Part shown: one piece after another, positions 1 through 11,845 of the stretch
Layout: the number at the start of each line of letters is the position of its first letter
Position numbering within the stretch: the first letter of the stretch is position 1
Assembly: GCF_017591425.1 (NCBI RefSeq)
Contig: NW_024467119.1
Location: forward strand, 79,290,894 to 79,354,893
Length of the DNA: 64,000 nucleotides
Reading direction: 5' to 3'
Origin: Ochotona curzoniae
Lineage: Eukaryota > Chordata > Mammalia > Lagomorpha > Ochotonidae
Translations under genes and position numbers: made by a program
Notes under the pieces: model-generated
What the model was told of the DNA's origin: nothing
The model's database searches: none
Seen by the model: the letters and a program-made list of their open reading frames with translations, nothing else

Positions 1-1379
1 ACCTCTCCCTATACCAGATCTGGTGCATACTGGTGGGTTCATGGGCCATCCCTCATTGCTGGTCTTCATTCCATTCCAGTTCTTGGTGTTGGATGTTTTA
101 GCCCAGTCAAGGATTGTCCATACCCAGACAGTGCTCACACACGGCTCAGCAGGGGCAGAGACCCAGCCTAGTCTGTCCTACAACTACCCAGGTTCTCCAA
201 AGCACCACATGGTGCAGGTGTCTAGCCAGGCTTGGTACACCCAGCCCCAGCCCACACTTGTGCCTAGGGAGATTGCAGCCATATCCAGACCAGAACGCAG
301 CCCCGACTCTGGGCCCCGTACTCTCCCGTGGAAACCCCAACCCAGCAAGGGTGTACTCTCACAGCTCCCCAACCGAGTCTATTCCCAGCCCTAGATTACA
401 TGTATGCCAGTGGTTGCTCTGACCCATTTGGCTTAACCCCCACATGTCTCACTTTGATGCTGTGTCCTAGATTCCCTGGCTTTTGCAGACCAGTCAGTGC
501 AAGAACCTAGGTTGGCATGACATGTGCTTCATCCTGATTTCTGTCATGTGAATTGAGTGTGCTTGGTCCTGCCCTATCCACCCGCTTCCAGCTGCAGCTC
601 AGCCCACCCCACATCCTGTTTTAGGATGCATCTTCGGGTGCTATTGCCTTGACCTGCCCCTTCTGCTATCTGTTCCTTTACCGGTAAGTGAGGGCAGGTG
701 CCATGGTCACTCCTAGCTTAGCCCATCACCACCCCAGCTCACGAGCTAACCTGCGGGACTTGTATTTCCACAGGACTGGGCCCACACTTCCCCCACAAAG
801 TCTACCCCCAGACCTAGTTCTCTCGCATGCTGGTTAGTGTCTTGACCCTGCCAAGTGTGACCAGTCCACTATTCCACCTAGCCCTGCCAGACGGGTCCCC
901 ATCCATAGCTTTGGTGTGGACTGGTGTATGGCACTCACTGATGCTCTATGCTGACAGCCCATCTCAGGATTCCTAATTGAGCTGGTGAATCAGTGTGGCC
1001 CAAATAGATCTTATGGGCACTCCCCTCGAAATCATCAGGTCTCAGTCCCCACGCTTGCCCGAAATTTTCATGACCCCATTACTGGGAGTCACCCAGAATT
1101 CATCCCTTACCTACACTAACACTGGCCTTATTCAAGAGTGTCCCTAGGCGTAATTACATATCATAAAAACCCCAGAGTTTGCCGGAGGGCAGCCAGCAGG
1201 CAGAGCCTGGCACCCAATAGGCCATTGACTGCCCCAAGCCCAGGACTCAATCACTGCCTTTCGGCAGTGGCTTTGGCCTGAGTCCCCAGCATTGGGTCTG
1301 GCCTGGCAGGGGTAGCCCCCCTGCAGCCGCCACACTGCAGGGAGCTGCTTTTGTCCCCAAGGCCCAAACCCCCCATTTC
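1..1379 (-). repeat. VNTR-type retroposon, copy A (runs off left edge)
   Basis: C-rich sequence with recurring 'cagtgggtgctgcagcc'-like motifs. It is collinear with copy D from about 23220: a 'ccattccagttcttg...ttgg' block followed by 'cccagacagtgctc' recurs at 23330-23400. The tail side lies left of the window. The body is recognisable to about 1000 and a GC-rich stretch (1180-1379) may be the head; the exact right end is unclear. Open frames across 23-510 are by-products of base composition; no coding signal is seen. Confidence 0.6.
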
Positions 1380-2013
1380 TTTTTATTGTTGTGGAATAAT
1401 CCATTAAACCACAATTTATTTACTCATTAATCTGCTGGTGAACTTTTTTTCCTCTTAGTTTTTTCCTCTTAATGAGTAAGCTACCATGAATACACAGAAC
1501 ACAAATCAGACAGTTGTTTTCATTTCTTCGGTGACTGCATGTAGAATGGCTCAGCAAGTATAGCAGGAAGCTGCAGAGATGAGCAGAGCCAGGACTCGAA
1601 CCTGGTACTCCAGTATGAATGTGAGCATCTCAGAACACATCTTGAGCAATGTACCAAGTGCCCACCCCATCGGGCCTTTTCCTTTGAGCCGTCACAGTGG
1701 ATATGTGATGCTGTTTTGTTGTGGCTTTCATTTGCCTCTCCTGACAGTGATGTTGAGCATTTCTTCATGAACTTCTTGCCACGTGCATCTTCTTTTTGTG
1801 CTTCAGTTTTGTCTCTTTGAAAATGTGGGCTTTCTTATTTAGTTACAGAAGTTATTTTTATATATAGTGAATATTATTTTTATATCTATTTCATATATAT
1901 ATACAGCAGCTTTCTGCTTTTTGTGTTTATGTAAGAAATGTTTGCTGTCTCAGAGTTGTGACTTCGCATCCGCCAAGGTAACCATATTTCTGCTTACTGT
2001 CCTCGTACCTTGT
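1380..2013 (-). mobile_element. L1 3'-end fragment (old), interrupted by a CSINE piece
   Basis: The minus strand resembles mammalian L1 3' UTR and distal ORF2. In + orientation the text reads like the familiar antisense L1 phrases: 'gaataatccattaaaccacaatttattt' near 1393 and 'tgatgttgagcatttcttcat' near 1750. The copy is broken at 1555-1672 by a SINE fragment. No intact reading frame remains. Confidence 0.6.
1555..1672 (-). mobile_element. CSINE fragment (old subfamily)
   Basis: Right half of an old CSINE in reverse orientation: 'agcaggaagctgcag', then 'gccaggactcgaacctgg' (the tRNA-like B-box side), ending in a degraded head before 'cccacccc'. Strongly diverged. Confidence 0.6.
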
Positions 2014-2023
2014 TCTCATTTTC

Positions 2024-2351
2024 TTTTTCTTTTCTTTCTTTTTTTTTTTTTTTTGATTTTTATTGGAAAGGCAGATATACAGAGAGAAAGAGCTTTCATC
2101 CATTGATTCACTCCCCAAATGGTCGCAACAGCTAGAGCTGCACTGATCCAAAGCCAGGAGCCAGGAGTCTTTGGGGTCTTCCATGTGGGTACAGAGTCCC
2201 AGGGCCTCAGACTATTCTCTGCTGCTTTCCTAAGCCTCAAGCAGGGAGATAGATGGGAAGTGGGGCCGTTGGGACATGAACCGGCACCCATATGGAATCC
2301 CACTGCATTCAAGGAGAGGATTTTCACCAATAGGCTACTCCGCCGGGCAGC
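2024..2351 (-). mobile_element. CSINE, full length
   Basis: Tail is the T-run at 2035-2056, the body has 'ggcagatatacagagag', and the head ends at 'gccgggcag' near 2350. A TCTCATTTTC duplication flanks it (2014-2023 and 2352-2361). Confidence 0.85.
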
Positions 2352-2361
2352 TCTCATTTTC

Positions 2362-2850
2362 AGTTGAGTCACACAGTGTGTACTCTGGTTCTGACTCTGT
2401 TTGCTGAACATTATAGTATCTGTTGTGGTTTTCTCTCACTCTCTTGTTTTTTTAGCAGCAGTTCTCTTCCATTCTTTGTAGTAGTCCATTGTATGACTGT
2501 ATCACAGTTTATTCAGTGGAAATTTAGATTATGTCCGTGTTTTGGCTATTGTGATTAAGGCTGCCAGGAAATGTCCTTGTAGCTGTCTTTTGCTGGACAT
2601 GTGTTGTCTTACTTACACCAGTATTGTATGAATTTAATTCGGCATACTTGCTAAAACTTAGGTTTAACATCTGGCTTTGGATATTCTAACGGGTATATAA
2701 TGGTATCTTATGGTTTTAATCCATATAATGGATTGAAACAAATGGTTCTGTAGATCCTTCCCAATAGTAATGTTAACTGTTTTAAAGAGTAGCAAAAATT
2801 GCGGTTCAAAGTATACCAGAAGACTTAGGACCTTAAAAAATACTTTGGTA
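2362..2850 (-). mobile_element. L1 3'-UTR fragment (old)
   Basis: Antisense L1-type wording: 'tagtccattgtatgactgtatcacag' region at 2480-2510 and 'ttggctattgtgattaaggctgcc' at 2541-2564. The right limit is approximate. Confidence 0.6.
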
Positions 2851-2915
2851 TTCTTCAGGTTTTATGTGAATGTGATATTTGTGCTGGTGATCTTATCCAT
2901 TTAGGCCATTTTTAT

Positions 2916-3350
2916 AGCAGTGATTCTCACTTGACTACACATTGGAATCACTTAGTGAGCTTTCTGATTAATTCTATTTTATTTTTTTTAATGATTTATT
3001 TATTTATTGGAAAGTCAGATATACAGACAGGAGAGACAGAGAGGAAGATCTTCCGTCAGATGATTCACTCCCCAAGTGAGCGCAACGGCTGGTGCTATGC
3101 CGATCCAAAGCCAGGATCCAGGAACTTCCTCTGGGTATCCCACACGGATACAGGGTCTCAAGGCTTTGGGCCATCCTTGACTGCTTTCCCAGGCCACAGG
3201 CAGGGAGTTGGATGGGAAGTGGGGCTGCCGGGATTAGAACCGGCGCCCATATGGGATCCCAGCGTGTTCAAGGCGAGGACTTTAGCCGCTAAGCCACGCT
3301 GCCGGGCCCTTTCTGATTAATTTTAAAAGCTGACTGGGCCTATCAATAAA
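2916..3350. mobile_element. MER5A-like hAT remnant split by a CSINE
   Basis: 'cagtgattctcacttgactacacattggaatcactta' (2920-2956) resembles the terminal part of MER5A. It continues after the inserted SINE as 'aaaagctgactgggcc' (3325-3340). This is non-autonomous hAT-Charlie debris recognised by general resemblance only. Confidence 0.5.
2974..3308 (-). mobile_element. CSINE, full length, with perfect 14-bp TSD
   Basis: Complete reverse-oriented element from the T-rich tail to the 'gccgggcc' head. CTTTCTGATTAATT is duplicated exactly at 2960-2973 and 3309-3322, placing the insertion inside an older hAT remnant. Confidence 0.92.
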
Positions 3351-3392
3351 TTGTGGTCTCTATGAAGTGATAAAAAGCTCTCCTAAGGCAGG

Positions 3393-5001
3393 CCAAACTG
3401 GGCTGGGCTCCAGCACCCACTGGTGCTCATGAGAGCAAGAATGGGTGTGGGACAAGCCAGCCGAGGCTGCAACATACCCAAGGTTACATGAGAGCTGGGT
3501 CTGGGGGTGTACCTGGCTGGTCTAGGTTGTAGCATTCATTGGTGAGAGCCAGAATGGGTGCAGGCTAGTCATGCTAGGCTGCACTACCCACCGCTGAGTT
3601 CTTGGACTGAAGGCTGCCTACATCAGTCTGGGCAGCAGCACTCGATGGCACATGTGGGATCTGGAGCTGGGAGTGGGCATGATAGGGGCACTTGGGGCTC
3701 CCCTACTAGGCACAGCTCATGCAGGCTGGGTGCAGGCTAGACCAGGGTATGTTACAGCACCCTTTGACAAATGTGTAAGGTGGGTCTGGGGGTGAGCCAG
3801 ACAGGGTCAGTCCACAGCACACACTGGCACAACTAAGAGCCAGGACAGGGTGCTGACCAGGCTAGGTTAAACTACAACACTTGCCTGTTCACATGTGGGT
3901 TGGAAGTGGCCTGGGCTGGGCTGGTGTACTCTTAGCAAGAGCCGGGACAGGGGATGGGCCATGTTAAGCCAGGCTGCAACACCTTACCGAGGGGTGGGCC
4001 ATCTGCTACTGGCTATAGCACCTGACACGTGCGAGACACAGGGCTGGGAGTGGACCTGGTAAGGGAATTTCAAAGGACTCCCTAGCTGGGCTACTGATAA
4101 GTAGGCTGTGCCATGCTAGGCCTCAGCAGAGGCTGGCACATGCATAAACCAATGCTGGGGCTGGGCCTATTGGGTCATTTGGACTAGGTTTTGGCACCTG
4201 CTGTTATCTGTGAGCTATGGCGGGCTAGCTGGGCTAAGACACAGCACCCTTTGGTTCATGTGAGATACAAGGCTGAGACTAAGCTGCATCCACCTGTATG
4301 TGCATTGGCTAGTGCAGGTGATAGACTGCACTTGACCCTGCACTGGCTGGTGCACATCTATGTCTGAAGTCAACCTAGACAAGGTTACTTGAGGAACTCC
4401 CGGACTTGAATCACTGTACTCAGACTCTGCCACAGGGAAGAGCACAGTATGTGTGGTCTGACCTTGGAGTGCATGTGTTGGGACTGGGCCTTCTCAGTTG
4501 CTGGTGCCTGTGCAGGTGACAGCATGTCAAGGTGTGCACAGGGACATGCCAGCCAGAGCCTCTAGGCCAACAGGGGATGTCAACTGCCTCATCAGGGGAA
4601 GGAGAACAGAGCAGGTTTGACAGTTCTGGCCAAGTTTTCCAGCATGTTCCTGGGTCTGTGGATGCACTAAGGTGGACTTGGGCAGCCAGTAGATCTGGGA
4701 AAGATATTTTCAGCCCTGGCGCAGTGAAGCTGACAACGTCTCAGGGCTGTCCAAACCACTCAGCACCCCCAGAACACTCTTCTCCATGTCATCAAAGGAC
4801 TGTCCCCCATTCCTGGATGCCGATTCAGTTTGACCTCTCCCCCTCCTTTCCTGTGGACACAGAAGGAAAAACAAGAACCGAAACATGTGTCCCATCCACC
4901 TTCCTCCATGCCTGACCCTCCCCATCCTAATCAGAGGCCCATATGGCCATGCATTCCTTTCAACTATGTTAACAATATTGAAAATAAAATAAAAAACTAA
5001 G
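3393..5001 (+). repeat. VNTR-type retroposon, copy B
   Basis: Opposite orientation to copies A, C, D and F. Irregular tandem motifs with 'gggctgggctccagcacccactggtgctcatg' flavour fill 3393-4380. A 3' module follows (4385-5001) that aligns with the reverse complement of D at 21421-22060, and the copy ends in 'gaaaataaaataaaa'. Flanks read AAAAGCTCTCCTAAGGCAGG (3373-3392) and AAAAGCTCCCCAGTAAGGTAGG (from 5002), a degraded target-site duplication. The 5' end is truncated inside the tandem region. No coding capacity is evident. Confidence 0.65.
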
Positions 5002-5229
5002 AAAAGCTCCCCAGTAAGGTAGGATTGGGACTCATTCTGCTGCCACTTAAGAGGCCCTTGCTGTTTCCTTTAGGGATGCGGTAACAACTATATGTCTTTG
5101 TTTAGGCAAGTGCCATATTAATTCATTCCCAGCTCCCACCCTTGAAAGCCTGCAGGTAGGCATTCCCAGCTTTGACTTTTTAGTTGTATGATCTACTAAC
5201 TCTTTAGGTCGGTTACATACTCACATGAA

Positions 5230-5270
5230 TGTATATATTCATATATGTATATATAAATATATATATATTT
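5230..5270. repeat. (TA)n simple repeat
   Basis: Imperfect alternating AT tract. Confidence 0.85.
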
Positions 5271-5274
5271 CCAT

Positions 5275-5561
5275 TTGGTTGGAGAATGAGTGAATAATTA
5301 ATCAATCTTATATCTGCTGATTCACTGCCCAAACGCCCTTGTAGCTGGGGCTGAGTCTGGCCAAAACCAGGAGCATGGAACTTAGTCTAGCTCTCAGGTG
5401 TGTGGCAGGGACTCGGGTAAATGAGTTATCATCTGTCACCTCCTAGGGTGTGCAGTAGCAGGAAGCTGAAGCAGCAGGGAGGGAGCTAGAACTTAGCCCA
5501 GGTGCTCTGATACAGGATATAGGTGCCCCAAGCAGCAGCTTCACCACTGTACCCCATGCCT
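5275..5561 (-). mobile_element. CSINE, old subfamily
   Basis: Recognised from 'atctgctgattcactgccc', 'gtgtgcagtagcaggaagctg' and the head-side 'aggatataggtgccccaagcagcagc'. The tail end is uncertain. Confidence 0.65.
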
Positions 5562-5648
5562 GCTCTCTGCTCACATAGTTGGTTTCACATTTTTCTTCAT
5601 GTTTCAAAGGCAATTCTGCTTTTGAACTGCATTCTGTCTATACAGAAC

Positions 5649-5893
5649 CTGGGACTAGTGCAGTGGCATAGTAGGGTAATTCTCAACCCATGATGCCAGC
5701 ATCCCATATGGACATGCTGCCTTCTCCACTTCCAACTTTCAATCCAGCTCCCTGCTGATGGCCTGGGAAAGCAGTGGAGGATGGCCCCACCCATGTGGGA
5801 GACCCAGAAGTTCCTGGCTGTTGGCTTCCGATTCTCTCACTCCAGCCAATGTCATTCGGGAAGTGAACCAATGGATAGAAGGTCTCGTGATGC
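5649..5893 (+). mobile_element. CSINE, degraded
   Basis: 'gatgccagcatcccatatgg', 'ccagctccctgctgatggcctggg' and 'gtgaaccaatggatagaaggtct' appear in the expected order. The 3' tail is lost. Confidence 0.75.
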
Positions 5894-6506
5894 TTTTTTT
5901 TCCTTTAGCATTTGTACGTTATTCAGCTTGGAATTGGCTTATATTGAATAGATTATTAAAATTTCAGCAGCTGTTTAAGACAGAGGGAGGGAGTGGATCC
6001 TGTGACCATCTCATGAGACCATGTGTGGAATTTTCCACTTATGACATCATGTTAGTACTCCAGAAACCAGATTTTGGAGGATTTGGGATTTCATATTTTC
6101 AGATTAACAATGCTCAACCTGTACTTGCCTCATAGCATGAAGTAGTATTGGTGTATCATTGTAGTTCTCATTTTCAAAACCTCTGTTTTCCAGTTAAAGG
6201 CACATCATTTTCTCCATTGTGTCTGCATCATGAACCCATTTACTGCTTGTGTCCCCTACATCACCTGCCATTTAATGTTGCATAGCACATTTCTCCAGAG
6301 TTGGCCTCTTGCCACTCTCACCAGTGTGTGACTTTGCTGCATTATGAGTCTAGTAATTTGGGGTTGTATTCTGAACACTGTATACAGTGAAGTGAAGATG
6401 TAGATTGTTACTTTTCTCCAGTGAGTGTTGTTTTCTTTGTTTTAGCAGGTCATTTTCTTAGCTGGGTTTACATTGCACAGTGTGCTAGTGGCAACTCTGG
6501 TCTTTC

Positions 6507-6690
6507 TTTTAAAGATGTATTTGTTTACTTGACAGGCAAAGAGACAGAGATCTTCCATCCACTTGTTCACTCCCCAAATGGTTTCAATAGTCAGGTCTGT
6601 CCATGCCCAAGCCAGGAGCCAGCTGAGTCAGAAGTGGAGGAGCTGGGACTTGGTACTGCAGCACGGGATTCCGATATTGGGCCTATCTTT
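6507..6690 (-). mobile_element. CSINE, 5'-truncated old copy
   Basis: Tail at 6507-6525, then 'gatcttccatccacttgttcactcccc', a short central part and 'cagaagtggaggagctggga'. The head is poorly preserved. Confidence 0.65.
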
Positions 6691-7142
6691 CTGTGCCTCA
6701 TTGCTGGCTTCAACTCCCAGTTCAGATCTTAATGTCTTTAATTGAGTCCTTTGAGTCTGTTCATTGAAGATTTGAAGAGATGTAAATAGAGTTTGGGATC
6801 CTTGTTTTCCAGAGTTCACAGTTCTTTTTACTTTTTCTTAGCTTAATTTTCCCTCAGCTTAGAAAGACCTTTCCTCGTGGATACCCTGGCTACTACTAGG
6901 TACACAACATAGTACTTAGCTCTAAGCTGGAAGTCAAAAAGATGGGAACTTACTTGCATAGCTCCTGGTCCTCCTCCAAGTGAGCATGCACTTTTGTATG
7001 GAGTTGCTGTCGTCTTGAAGGTTATTGTTTTATTAAAATATAGTCAGACTTCTTCATGGGAGAGGTAATATTCAACAGGTTTTTAGTCTTTCAGAATTGT
7101 AAGCAAAAATTTGCTCCAACTTTTTTTTTAATCTGTCTTCAG

Positions 7143-8165
7143 AAGCTTCCCATGCTTTTTGTTTTTATTTTTATTTTGATGATGTTTACATAGTTGAGAA
7201 GGATGTTTGCCTGTGACCACGGACTAGGGTGGGGAAGGGTCAAGGAATAGGAGAAGATGGATGGAACCATTGTTTCTTTTTCTTTTTCTTGTATCTGAGG
7301 AAAGGAAGGAGAGAAGGGGAGAAGCCACACCTATCATCCTAACCACATCAGTATCCAGAGATGGGAGATGGCCACCCAGTGTTGTCCCAGGTCCCTGATG
7401 TGGAACATGATCTGAGAGTACTGTTCAAGTGCTTTGATAGTTCTGAAATGCTGTTGATTTTGTTTTTTCAAGAATGAGGAAATCCTTTCAAGGTCAATTG
7501 GCTGATAGCCCACCTTAGTTTCCATTTAGGTGCACGGTCCCAAAGCTTTGGGCCGTCCTCAACTGCTTTCCCAGGCTGCCTCTGCTTTCCCTCTGCTGCC
7601 TTCTCAGGCCACAAGCAGGGAGCTAGGAGGGAAGTGGAGCAGCCAGGATTATTATTAATAGGGTCGCCCCCAGCCATGATTCCTTAGCATGACGGTATGT
7701 GCAGCAAACTGGTTCAGTCTGTCCCACTTCCCATTTGGCATTGTGCACATCAGTAGATGTTGTAGCCTAACTCAGTCAAACTGACCCCACTTTCCAGCCC
7801 ATACTTAATGCTGGTGGGTGCCACCCACACCACCTCCAGCCCTGGTTCAAAGGCTCACCAGTGGGAGCTGCACCCCATCAGAGTGGTGCCCATAGTTTCC
7901 CTGCCAGGTCCACTTCGAGGCCTGGGTCTGGCACTTTCCAGGTTGTACTGTGGGCTAGCCTGACAGAATTTGCCCCCATATCAGCACTTGTCAGCTGATG
8001 CTGCAGCAAAGCGTGACCAGCCTACCCTGGCTCATGCATGCACCAGTGGATATGGTTGCTTATCCCAGCCGAAGCCTCCCGTTTTGAGTCTCCTCCTCCC
8101 TCAAGTTTCCTCAGCTGTTTCCCCTGTGTCAGGTCCTGCGGTGTGCCAGAGCTGTTTTCAGACCC
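7143..8165 (-). repeat. VNTR-type retroposon, copy C
   Basis: Reverse-oriented. The A-rich tail appears as T-rich 'ttttgtttttatttttattttgatgatg' near 7157-7185. The 3' module (about 7170-7528) matches D, E and F, for example 'gagatgggagatggccacccagtg' against D 'gggatgggggatggccacctagtg'. The tandem-motif body runs 7690 to about 8065. A CSINE fragment sits at 7529-7660. CTGTCTTCAG occurs at 7133-7142 and 8166-8175 and may be a short target-site duplication. The right end is uncertain because similarity to D fades after 8065. Confidence 0.6.
7529..7660 (-). mobile_element. CSINE internal fragment
   Basis: Carries 'ggtcccaaagctttgggccgtcct' and 'gccacaagcagggagct' with a small internal duplication of the 'ctgctttccc' part. 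It lies inside retroposon copy C. Confidence 0.7.
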
Positions 8166-8595
8166 CTGTCTTCAGTCTCTACTGAACAGGGATCACACCA
8201 AGTCTGTGCCCGTTTATTTATGTATTTATGGCTGCTTTGGGATTAATCAGAAAAGTTGATAAGTTACCAAAAAAGGTCATTGGTCCATAGAAATAAGATA
8301 TTGCTGTTTGTTGTGTCATAGGAAGTTTGTTGACGCTTGTTAAGTGATCTCATCTAGTCGATGAGATTAAAATATCATCTATATAGTGATGTCTTCTGAA
8401 TTTCTTATTCCTAGCTTAAACCTTTTTCTCAGGGTGTTGGGGTTACATATCCAATTCTCTCTTACCGTCTCTGCTTGGATGTGTAATAGACTTACAGACC
8501 TCAAAGGTCCTCACCTGAACTCTTGGTATTTCCCTTTTCTTTCCAGCTGTTCCTCAATCATTGTTATCCTACTCCAAGCCAGCATCATCTCTAGC

Positions 8596-8727
8596 CTGCG
8601 CTGTTCACTCCCACATGAACGATAGGGGTCCAAACATTTCCTCAGGCAAGGCTTGAATCTGCCTTCTGATATAAGATGCTGGCATAGCAATCAGAGGCTT
8701 AACTGGCTGTACTGTAGCCCAGCCCTG
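8596..8727 (-). mobile_element. CSINE fragment, old
   Basis: Head-side remnant: 'gatataagatgctggcatagcaatcagaggcttaac' then 'gtagcccagccc'. The centre and tail are lost. Confidence 0.5.
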
Positions 8728-8903
8728 CAATAAGCATTTATGATTATATGCCATGTATATTTGTCTTCTAACTAGAAGAGCTAAATGAAGAGAAGGTATT
8801 TCTGTTGTGTTCGTTATCCTATGCATCTAAAAATGTGCCTAGCACATTATGGAACTCTAGATTAGTCTAATTAATGGATGTATGAAAGAGAGTTCACTAT
8901 TCT

Positions 8904-9897
8904 TTTTTTAAAATATATGTATTTTTTATTGCTTTTCATTTTGTAACAACCTTTTTTAGGCTCTGATGTTCCCGCATCCCCTCTCCGTGCCCTCCCCTCA
9001 TGGTGGATTGCTTCACCTTATTGCGGTATTACAGTTCAAATCCAGTCTTGTTTCTTTCATTGCCAGCATGTGCCATGCATAGAGTCTAGTATCTTATTGC
9101 CCAGCTGAATTCAACAGTTTCTTGAGGAGACCAACTCTGGTCTGAAGACATAGCTGGCAGAATATCGTTGCGACCAATTAAAAGCCATAACATAACATCA
9201 ACAACAGTTTCCAACAATATGGGGTTAATTAACATTGTATTGAGTGACTGAGACAATGCGAGTTCCTAACCACATTCTGTGACTACTTCATTAACATTTC
9301 AGTTATAGTTCATATACAACTGGCTTCTATCTATCTAGGATACTATTCAGCTGTCTCATGTCTATTTTTATTTTAGTATTTAGCAGTTTATTGTGTTGAA
9401 GCATACTTTTTACAGAACTTAGCAGATTTTAGGATAGTCTAAACTGGCTTATACCTTTAGCAAGGCATGTGACGCCCGTTGAGGCATAGAACACTGTTGG
9501 GAGGGGTGTGCAGAGAAATCCTCCATACCCTAGTTAGGAGTAGATTATTTTTGTGTCCTACCTAGTAAGGTATGGGTGAGTCCCCACTGATTGTTTCTTG
9601 TCTAGTTCTAAGCTTTCCTTGTTGTTCTCTGTCTATTCTAATTTTTTGTTGTTGTTTGTTGGTTTTGTTTTGTTTTGGGGGGGGAGTTCCAGGACGACGC
9701 TGATGGTCATTGCAAGAGAAGGTGGCGATCCAGTATTGGAACTAGTAAGGACCAGAAAAAGACCCTCTCCCTGGTCTCAGAGGGAGTTTATTGTTCTTCT
9801 GTTTCTGTAAACCACTCAGGGCTCCTGGCTGTTGTTCTGGTGACATTGGGCTCTGTGAGGAGGGATGGGAGATTCAAGTGGGAGTGGATGACATCAC
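8904..9897 (-). mobile_element. L1 3' end, lagomorph type
   Basis: The reverse complement aligns with the L1 3' UTR at 40140-40745: both carry 'ggcttttaattg', 'cttcagaccagag', 'gactctatgc' and 'tccaccatg' in order, then a G-rich tract (C-rich here at 8970-9000) before the A-rich tail. It is severely 5'-truncated. The 15-bp target AGAGTTCACTATTCT flanks it at 8889-8903 and 9898-9912. No ORF2 remains. Confidence 0.8.
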
Positions 9898-9912
9898 AGA
9901 GTTCACTATTCT

Positions 9913-10251
9913 TTTTTTTTTTTTTTAAGATTTATTTATTTTTTATTGCAAACTCAGATATACAGAAAGGAGGAGAGACAGAGAGGAAGATCTTCCGACC
10001 GATGATTCACTCCCCAAGTGAGCTGCAATGGCCAGTGCTGTGCCAATCCGAAGCCGGGAGCCAGGAACCTCTTCCGGGTGTCCCACGTGGGTACAGGGTC
10101 CCAAGGCTTTGGGCCGTCCTTGACAGCCTTCCCAGGCCACAAGCAGGAAGCAGGGTGGGAAGTGGAGCTGCCGGGATTAGAACCGGCGCCCAATGGGATC
10201 CCGGGGCGTTCCAGGTGAGGACTTTAGCTGCTAGGCCACGGCGCTGGGCCC
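9913..10251 (-). mobile_element. CSINE, full length, sharing a TSD with the adjacent L1
   Basis: Tail at 9913-9928, head 'gcgctgggccc' ending at 10251. Flanked by AGAGTTCACTATTCT at 9898-9912 and 10252-10266. The left copy is also the right-hand duplication of the neighbouring L1. Confidence 0.92.
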
Positions 10252-10450
10252 AGAGTTCACTATTCTAAACAGGTTCTTTACTTTGGCTTTCCAGAATACA
10301 CTACACTTTTTTTTTCTGTAGTAGTCTTATTTTTCCTACTATTGAAATTCTCTGCTTTATTGTGTTGCTGTCATCCTATAAGACGTAGTATACATGTCAC
10401 CTCTGAAAATGGGTTCTTTGTGTTCATCACACTGTATCATAATTATTTTT

Positions 10451-10773
10451 TAAGATTTATTTATTTTTATTGGAAAGTCAGATATACAGAGAGGAGGAGA
10501 GACAGAGAGGAAGATCTTCTGTCTGATGATTGATCCCCTAAGTGGCCACAACGGCTAGAGCTGAGCCAATCCAAAGCCAGGAGCCAGGAACTTCGTCTGG
10601 GTCTCTCACATGGGTGCAGGGTCCCAAGGCTTTAGGCCACCCTCAACTGCTTTCCCAGGCCACAAGCAGGGAGCTGGATGCAAAGTGGGGCTGCCAGGAT
10701 TAGAACCAATGCTCGTATGGAATCCCAGGCGTGCAAGGTGAGGACTTTAACCACTACACTATCGTGCCAGCCC
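10451..10773 (-). mobile_element. CSINE, full length
   Basis: 'aagatttatttatttttattggaaagtcagatatac' tail side, head 'atcgtgccagccc' at 10761-10773. A short imperfect ATTATAATT-like duplication may flank it. Confidence 0.88.
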
Positions 10774-11599
10774 TATTATAATTCTTTTTAATCCCCTGGT
10801 GTACTTTTAGGTCCCTAGGAGCTAAGACTGATTTGTATTTCTGTTTTCCCCATGCATATTGCGTGGTCAGTCACATACATATGTTGTCTGCCTGTTGCCC
10901 CACCAGCTGTCTCTAGGAGGAAAACAGTAAGAACATAATCTTACTATTAAAAGGGCAGTGACTATTTGTGTAGCTAGACCTTAGTCGTCCTGACTGGATT
11001 AATGGTAAGCTGCTAATGTCTGTGTAAATGACATAAATGTAACTACAGTGGGCATGCGTCATCTGGAGGCTGCATAAGGACACTGTGGCGGTGAGGAATC
11101 TGAAGTCTGAAAGACTTGAACATTCCCAGATCATTCCACGGACAAACGATGGTCGCTTCAGCAAGTGCTATTGGATAAGCTGTGTGTCCCTGTGTAGAAG
11201 AATGGAGTTGGACTTCTCACTTACACCTGAAATAAAAAATCAGCTCAAGGGGAAAGCTTAATGACTTGGGATTTGGCAGCAATTTCCTGGATGTAATATT
11301 AGAACCACAGTCAACAAAAGTAAAAACAGATTGGATTACATCAAAAGTTAAAAACTTGCATGCATCAAAGGGGCACAGTAAAGTAGAAGTGCAGTCTGTG
11401 TTAAGTGGTATGAAGTTAGTATCTGACACTTCCAAAGTCCTCATAACTCAATGACAGAGCATTTTTTTAAATGAGCAAAGGACTTGGATAGATAATTCTG
11501 TGAAGCTAATATAACCATTACCCAAAAAAACATGAAAAAAGTGTTTAGTATCTCTTCACCATTTGGGTAGGGCAAACCAAAACCGCAGTGCAGGTTGGG

Positions 11600-11845
11600 C
11601 TTCATGTTGCAGTTGGTTAAGCGGAAGCGTGGGCTACCCACGTCCTGTACTAGAATGCCTGCGTCTGAGTCCTGCCTCTGCTTCCCGTCCAGCTTCCTGC
11701 CAATTACAGCTTGCGAGGTTTAAGTGTTGTTCCTGACTCCTGGGTTTCACATGGCCAGCTCCATTGTCACGGACATTTGGGGAAATTAAACAATAATTTG
11801 ATTTCTGTTTTTCTCTCTTGATCTCCTGTTAGTATAAGTGAACTT
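11600..11845 (+). mobile_element. CSINE, old, inside L1
   Basis: 'ggcttcatgttgcagttggttaagcgg' head, 'gagtcctgcctctgcttcccgtccagcttcctg' centre, shortened 3' part. L1 sequence resumes after it. Confidence 0.6.

Noticed and set aside
23..510. Proline- and serine-rich open frames at the left edge
   Set aside because: They are translations of the C-rich tandem motif of copy A and overlap in all frames.
9675..10268. 197-codon open frame
   Set aside because: It runs from an L1 3' end into a CSINE; its second half is the standard SINE translation seen in many copies here.
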